Assembly: GCA_035576005.1 (NCBI GenBank)
Contig: DATLXH010000052.1
Location: 1 to 14,199, forward strand
From: DATLXH01 sp035576005
GTDB lineage: Bacteria; Acidobacteriota; Thermoanaerobaculia; Gp7-AA8
Length of the DNA: 14,199 nt
Direction: 5' to 3'
Position numbers and translations under genes: made by a program. Within the stretch, counting starts at the first letter, position 1. Each line of letters begins with the position of its first letter. Shown here piece after piece: positions 12,133 to 14,199 of this stretch. Below the pieces are notes generated by a model. It was not told where the DNA came from and ran no database searches. It was given only the letters and a program-made list of their open reading frames with translations.

Positions 12133-13892
12133 CAACGAGCCAACGCACCTACGCCGGGACGCTTCGCAACAGTCACCTGGGTAGCCAGGTTGAGCTGTCC
12201 GGATGGGTCCAGAAGCGGCGGGACTTTGGTGAGCTGATCTTCATTGATCTTCGCGATCGCTCAGGGCTCGTCCAGATTGTCGTCGACCAGAATCGCCTGT
12301 CTGACGAGGCGACCTTGCATGCGGCGAGAGAGCTTCGTTCCGAGTTCGTCTGCCGTATTCGTGGAGAAGTGGTTGAACGCTCCGGCGATCGGAGAAACGC
12401 GAACATGCCGACGGGAGACGTCGAAGTCCTCGCCTCTTCCATCGACATTCTCAATCGTGCTGAGACTCCACCTTTCTCCATCGAGGACGAAGTAACCGCG
12501 TCGGAAGAGCTGCGCCTCAAGCATCGCTATCTCGATCTTCGTCGTCCAGCCCTCGCAAAGAATTTTATTCTTCGCGATCGAGTGTCATACCTCGTTCGCG
12601 ACTACATGCATCGCAACGAGTTTCTCGAGATCGAGACACCGATACTCACGCGCTCCACCCCTGAGGGCGCGCGCGACTACCTCGTGCCTAGCCGCGTGAG
12701 CAAAGGGAGCTTCTATGCACTGCCGCAGTCACCTCAGCTCTTCAAGCAGCTATTGATGGTGTCCGGCCTCGATCGTTACTACCAGATCGCGCGTTGCTTT
12801 CGCGACGAGGATCTCAGGAGCGATCGACAGCCGGAGTTCACGCAGATCGACATCGAGGCATCGTTCATTGACGAGGAGTTCGTGATCGGTCTGATCGAAG
12901 GTCTGTTCGCTGAGATCTTCCCGGAAGCGGGCATTCCGGTGAGTGTTCCGTTTCCCCGGATGACGTGGCACGAGGCGATGGATCGCTACGGCATCGATCG
13001 TCCCGACACGCGTTTCGGCATGGAGCTCGTGAATCTGGATCAGGTCGCGAGGGGGATTGCGTTCGAACCCTTCAAGGCCGCGTTGGAAAGCAATGGCACA
13101 GTGCGGGCGATTGTGGTCAAGGGACGGTCGAACTTCTCGAGGAAGCGTATCGACGAGTTGACCGAGACCGCCAAATCGTTTGGTGCGGGCGGATTGATCT
13201 GGATCAAGTTCGATGCGCAGCCCACGTCTTCGATGAAGAAGTTCCTGACCGACGCGGACTTCGACTCGCTCAGAATCACTCTCGGCGCGTCCGATGGAGA
13301 TCTCGCCCTTGTCGTTGCCGGCCGGCGTGCCGTGGTGTTCGACGCTCTCGCGAATCTCCGAATCAAGATCGGGCGGGAAGAAGGATTGATTCCGGAAGAG
13401 ACGTGGAACTTTTTATGGGTCACCGATTTCCCTTTGTTCGAGCTTGATGAGGAAAGCGGGCGGCTTTACGCTCGGCATCATCCGTTCACGTCGCCGGCCG
13501 TCGCTGACCTCGACCGACTCGAGACTGATCCCGCCAACGCACTAGCGCGGGCGTACGACGTCATCCTGAATGGTCTCGAACTGGGCGGCGGCAGTATTCG
13601 GATTCACACCGCAGACGTGCAGTCGAAAATGTTTGAGGCGCTGGGGATCGGAGCGGAGGAGGCACGCGAGCGATTCGGGTTCCTGCTCGAGGCGTTCCGC
13701 TTTGGCGCTCCACCGCATGGTGGGATTGCTCTCGGACTCGACCGGATGATCATGCTGATGGCCAGGGCGCAGTCGATCCGGGACGTGATCGCGTTTCCGA
13801 AGACAACCCGAGGTCAGGATCTGATGACGGAAGCGCCCTCGACGGTCGACGCTGCGCAGCTGAAAGAGCTGGGGCTGGACGTGACGAAATAG
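12129..13892 (+). CDS. aspS: Aspartyl-tRNA synthetase (bacterial type)
   Basis: 587-residue class II aminoacyl-tRNA synthetase that charges tRNA(Asp) with aspartate in the cytoplasm; the length is typical of the bacterial type. In order: N-terminal OB-fold anticodon domain (about 5-110, SGWVQKRRDFGELIFIDLRD), catalytic core start KHRYLDLRRP (131-140), TPEGARDYLVPSR (177-189), LPQSPQLFKQLLM, motif 2 FRDEDLRSDRQPEFTQID (224-241), an inserted GAD domain (about 285-410), HHPFTSP (450-456), GGGSIRIH, and motif 3 GIALGLDR (532-539). All class II motifs look intact. At the position where non-discriminating enzymes carry His and Escherichia coli has Leu, this protein has Phe33, so tRNA(Asp)-only or tRNA(Asp/Asn) specificity is undecided. 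Translation is probably coupled to the preceding gene by the ATGA overlap. Confidence 0.97.
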   Translation: MTTSQRTYAGTLRNSHLGSQVELSGWVQKRRDFGELIFIDLRDRSGLVQIVVDQNRLSDEATLHAARELRSEFVCRIRGEVVERSGDRRNANMPTGDVEVLASSIDILNRAETPPFSIEDEVTASEELRLKHRYLDLRRPALAKNFILRDRVSYLVRDYMHRNEFLEIETPILTRSTPEGARDYLVPSRVSKGSFYALPQSPQLFKQLLMVSGLDRYYQIARCFRDEDLRSDRQPEFTQIDIEASFIDEEFVIGLIEGLFAEIFPEAGIPVSVPFPRMTWHEAMDRYGIDRPDTRFGMELVNLDQVARGIAFEPFKAALESNGTVRAIVVKGRSNFSRKRIDELTETAKSFGAGGLIWIKFDAQPTSSMKKFLTDADFDSLRITLGASDGDLALVVAGRRAVVFDALANLRIKIGREEGLIPEETWNFLWVTDFPLFELDEESGRLYARHHPFTSPAVADLDRLETDPANALARAYDVILNGLELGGGSIRIHTADVQSKMFEALGIGAEEARERFGFLLEAFRFGAPPHGGIALGLDRMIMLMARAQSIRDVIAFPKTTRGQDLMTEAPSTVDAAQLKELGLDVTK

Positions 13893-13920
13893 AAGCTTGC
13901 GAGGTCCCTCGCACCTGCCA

Positions 13921-13949
13921 TCCACACGCCCAGGCTTCTGATGACACCG
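13921..13949 (-). repeat. End motif shared with other spacers
   Basis: CGCCCAGGCTTCTGATGA is identical to the minus-strand sequence just beyond the sulfatase-like stop codon (about 216-234). Its reverse complement, starting CGGTGTCATCAGAAGCC, matches the right ends of repeat copies A (165-180) and B (3858-3871) and, more weakly, copy C. It appears to be a detached end of the intergenic repeat family. Confidence 0.6.
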
Positions 13950-14011
13950 AGGTTTTAGGGGGCGCGTCGGCCCGACTGGTCTTGTCCCATGGATGGCCCT
14001 GAAGGGGCCGA

Positions 14012-14183
14012 AGAGGGTAGCCGGTGGCTGAGCGCGTAGCGATGCCACCGGTCTCTCGCACCGGCCAGCTCGCACCCCGGCAGGGGTGCAAGAAGCTTCT
14101 GGCACCCCTGCCGGGGTGCATGAGTGTTTCTGCACTCCGGTCCGGTGGCATCGCGCTCCGCGCTCAGCCACCGGCTACCCTCT
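14012..14183. repeat. Large nested palindrome downstream of aspS
   Basis: Outer arms 14012-14051 and 14142-14183 are reverse complements: the first 25 bases (beginning AGAGGGTAGCCGGTGGCTG) match perfectly, then a two-base length difference, then GATGCCACCGG again matches. Inside, 14072-14089 and 14102-14119 are perfect 18-base inverted copies (GCACCCCGGCAGGGGTGC), each itself able to fold, flanking the palindrome AGAAGCTTCT (14091-14100). The whole could form a long, branched hairpin. It is a different family from copies A-C. Confidence 0.85.
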
Positions 14184-14199
14184 CGCTGCCCCTCCCGGG

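Larger units (their letters stand above)
13893..14199. other. Non-coding region downstream of aspS
   Basis: 307 bases to the window edge without a credible gene. It begins with a copy of an intergenic end motif (13921-13949), then a short hairpin GGCCC-TGAAG-GGGCC (13995-14009), then the large nested palindrome at 14012-14183. Minus-strand ORFs here are rich in Arg, Pro and Cys and are readings of the palindrome. No clear T-tailed terminator for aspS is visible; the GGCCC hairpin might serve. Confidence 0.7.

Noticed and set aside
13542..14171. Minus-strand ORF of 209 codons across the aspS end and the terminal palindrome
   Set aside because: It overlaps motif 3 of aspS in antisense, and its remaining part translates the nested palindrome (repeated CTPAGV segments). 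It is not a credible protein.

Overview
This is a 14.2-kb, GC-rich, tightly packed stretch of bacterial chromosome. It holds eleven full-length protein genes, several palindromic intergenic repeats, and no RNA gene, integrase, transposase or CRISPR array that I can see. The organism is probably a Gram-negative, non-enteric bacterium. Two proteins begin with lipoprotein signal sequences. The gene style points towards Acidobacteriota or a similar deep-branching phylum: a sulfatase-like lipoprotein with a TPR tail, a D-aminoacylase of the variant lacking the HxH motif, and spmA/spmB outside Bacillota. This placement is inference from family resemblance; no marker gene in the window proves it.

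Layout. Bases 1-240 hold a truncated copy of an intergenic repeat. A minus-strand lipoprotein follows (239-2290, sulfatase fold plus TPR). Divergent from it is a two-gene membrane operon, spmA-spmB (2496-3676). A convergent spacer (3677-4005) carries a complete repeat copy and a strong inverted repeat. Next comes a minus-strand operon read right to left: lysA (8451-7183), a D-aminoacylase-like lipoprotein (7186-5402, 4-base overlap with lysA) and an APC amino-acid permease (5376-4006). Divergent from lysA is thyA-folA (8534-9825, 4-base overlap), the thymidylate synthase/dihydrofolate reductase pair. A 417-base spacer then carries a third repeat copy. After it come an MFS exporter (10243-11502) whose stop codon lies inside a hairpin, and an operon of a gamma-carbonic-anhydrase-like protein and aspS (11554-13892, 4-base overlap). 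The last 300 bases are non-coding and hold a large nested palindrome.

How the genes work together. ThyA turns dUMP into dTMP and oxidises the folate to dihydrofolate, which FolA reduces again. LysA makes lysine from meso-diaminopimelate. Its two downstream partners look suited to breaking down N-acylated D-amino acids or peptides outside the cytoplasm and importing the product, so lysA may be tied to cell-wall or D-amino-acid turnover. AspS charges tRNA(Asp). Four pairs overlap as ATGA (spmA/spmB, lysA/deacylase, thyA/folA, gamma-CA/aspS), which suggests translational coupling.

Most unusual points: (1) the D-aminoacylase-like protein lacks the HxH and Cys metal ligands of classical D-aminoacylases while keeping the two later His and the Asp; (2) a 27-base perfect inverted repeat made of GAACGCA-like heptamers lies inside the 5' end of that gene and seems to supply part of its N-terminus; (3) the sulfatase-like protein has Thr where sulfatases have the formylglycine Cys/Ser; (4) a mosaic family of intergenic palindromic repeats shares modules and end motifs across several spacers. 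I see no clear new defence or mobile system. The repeat family and the variant lipoprotein hydrolases are the best leads.
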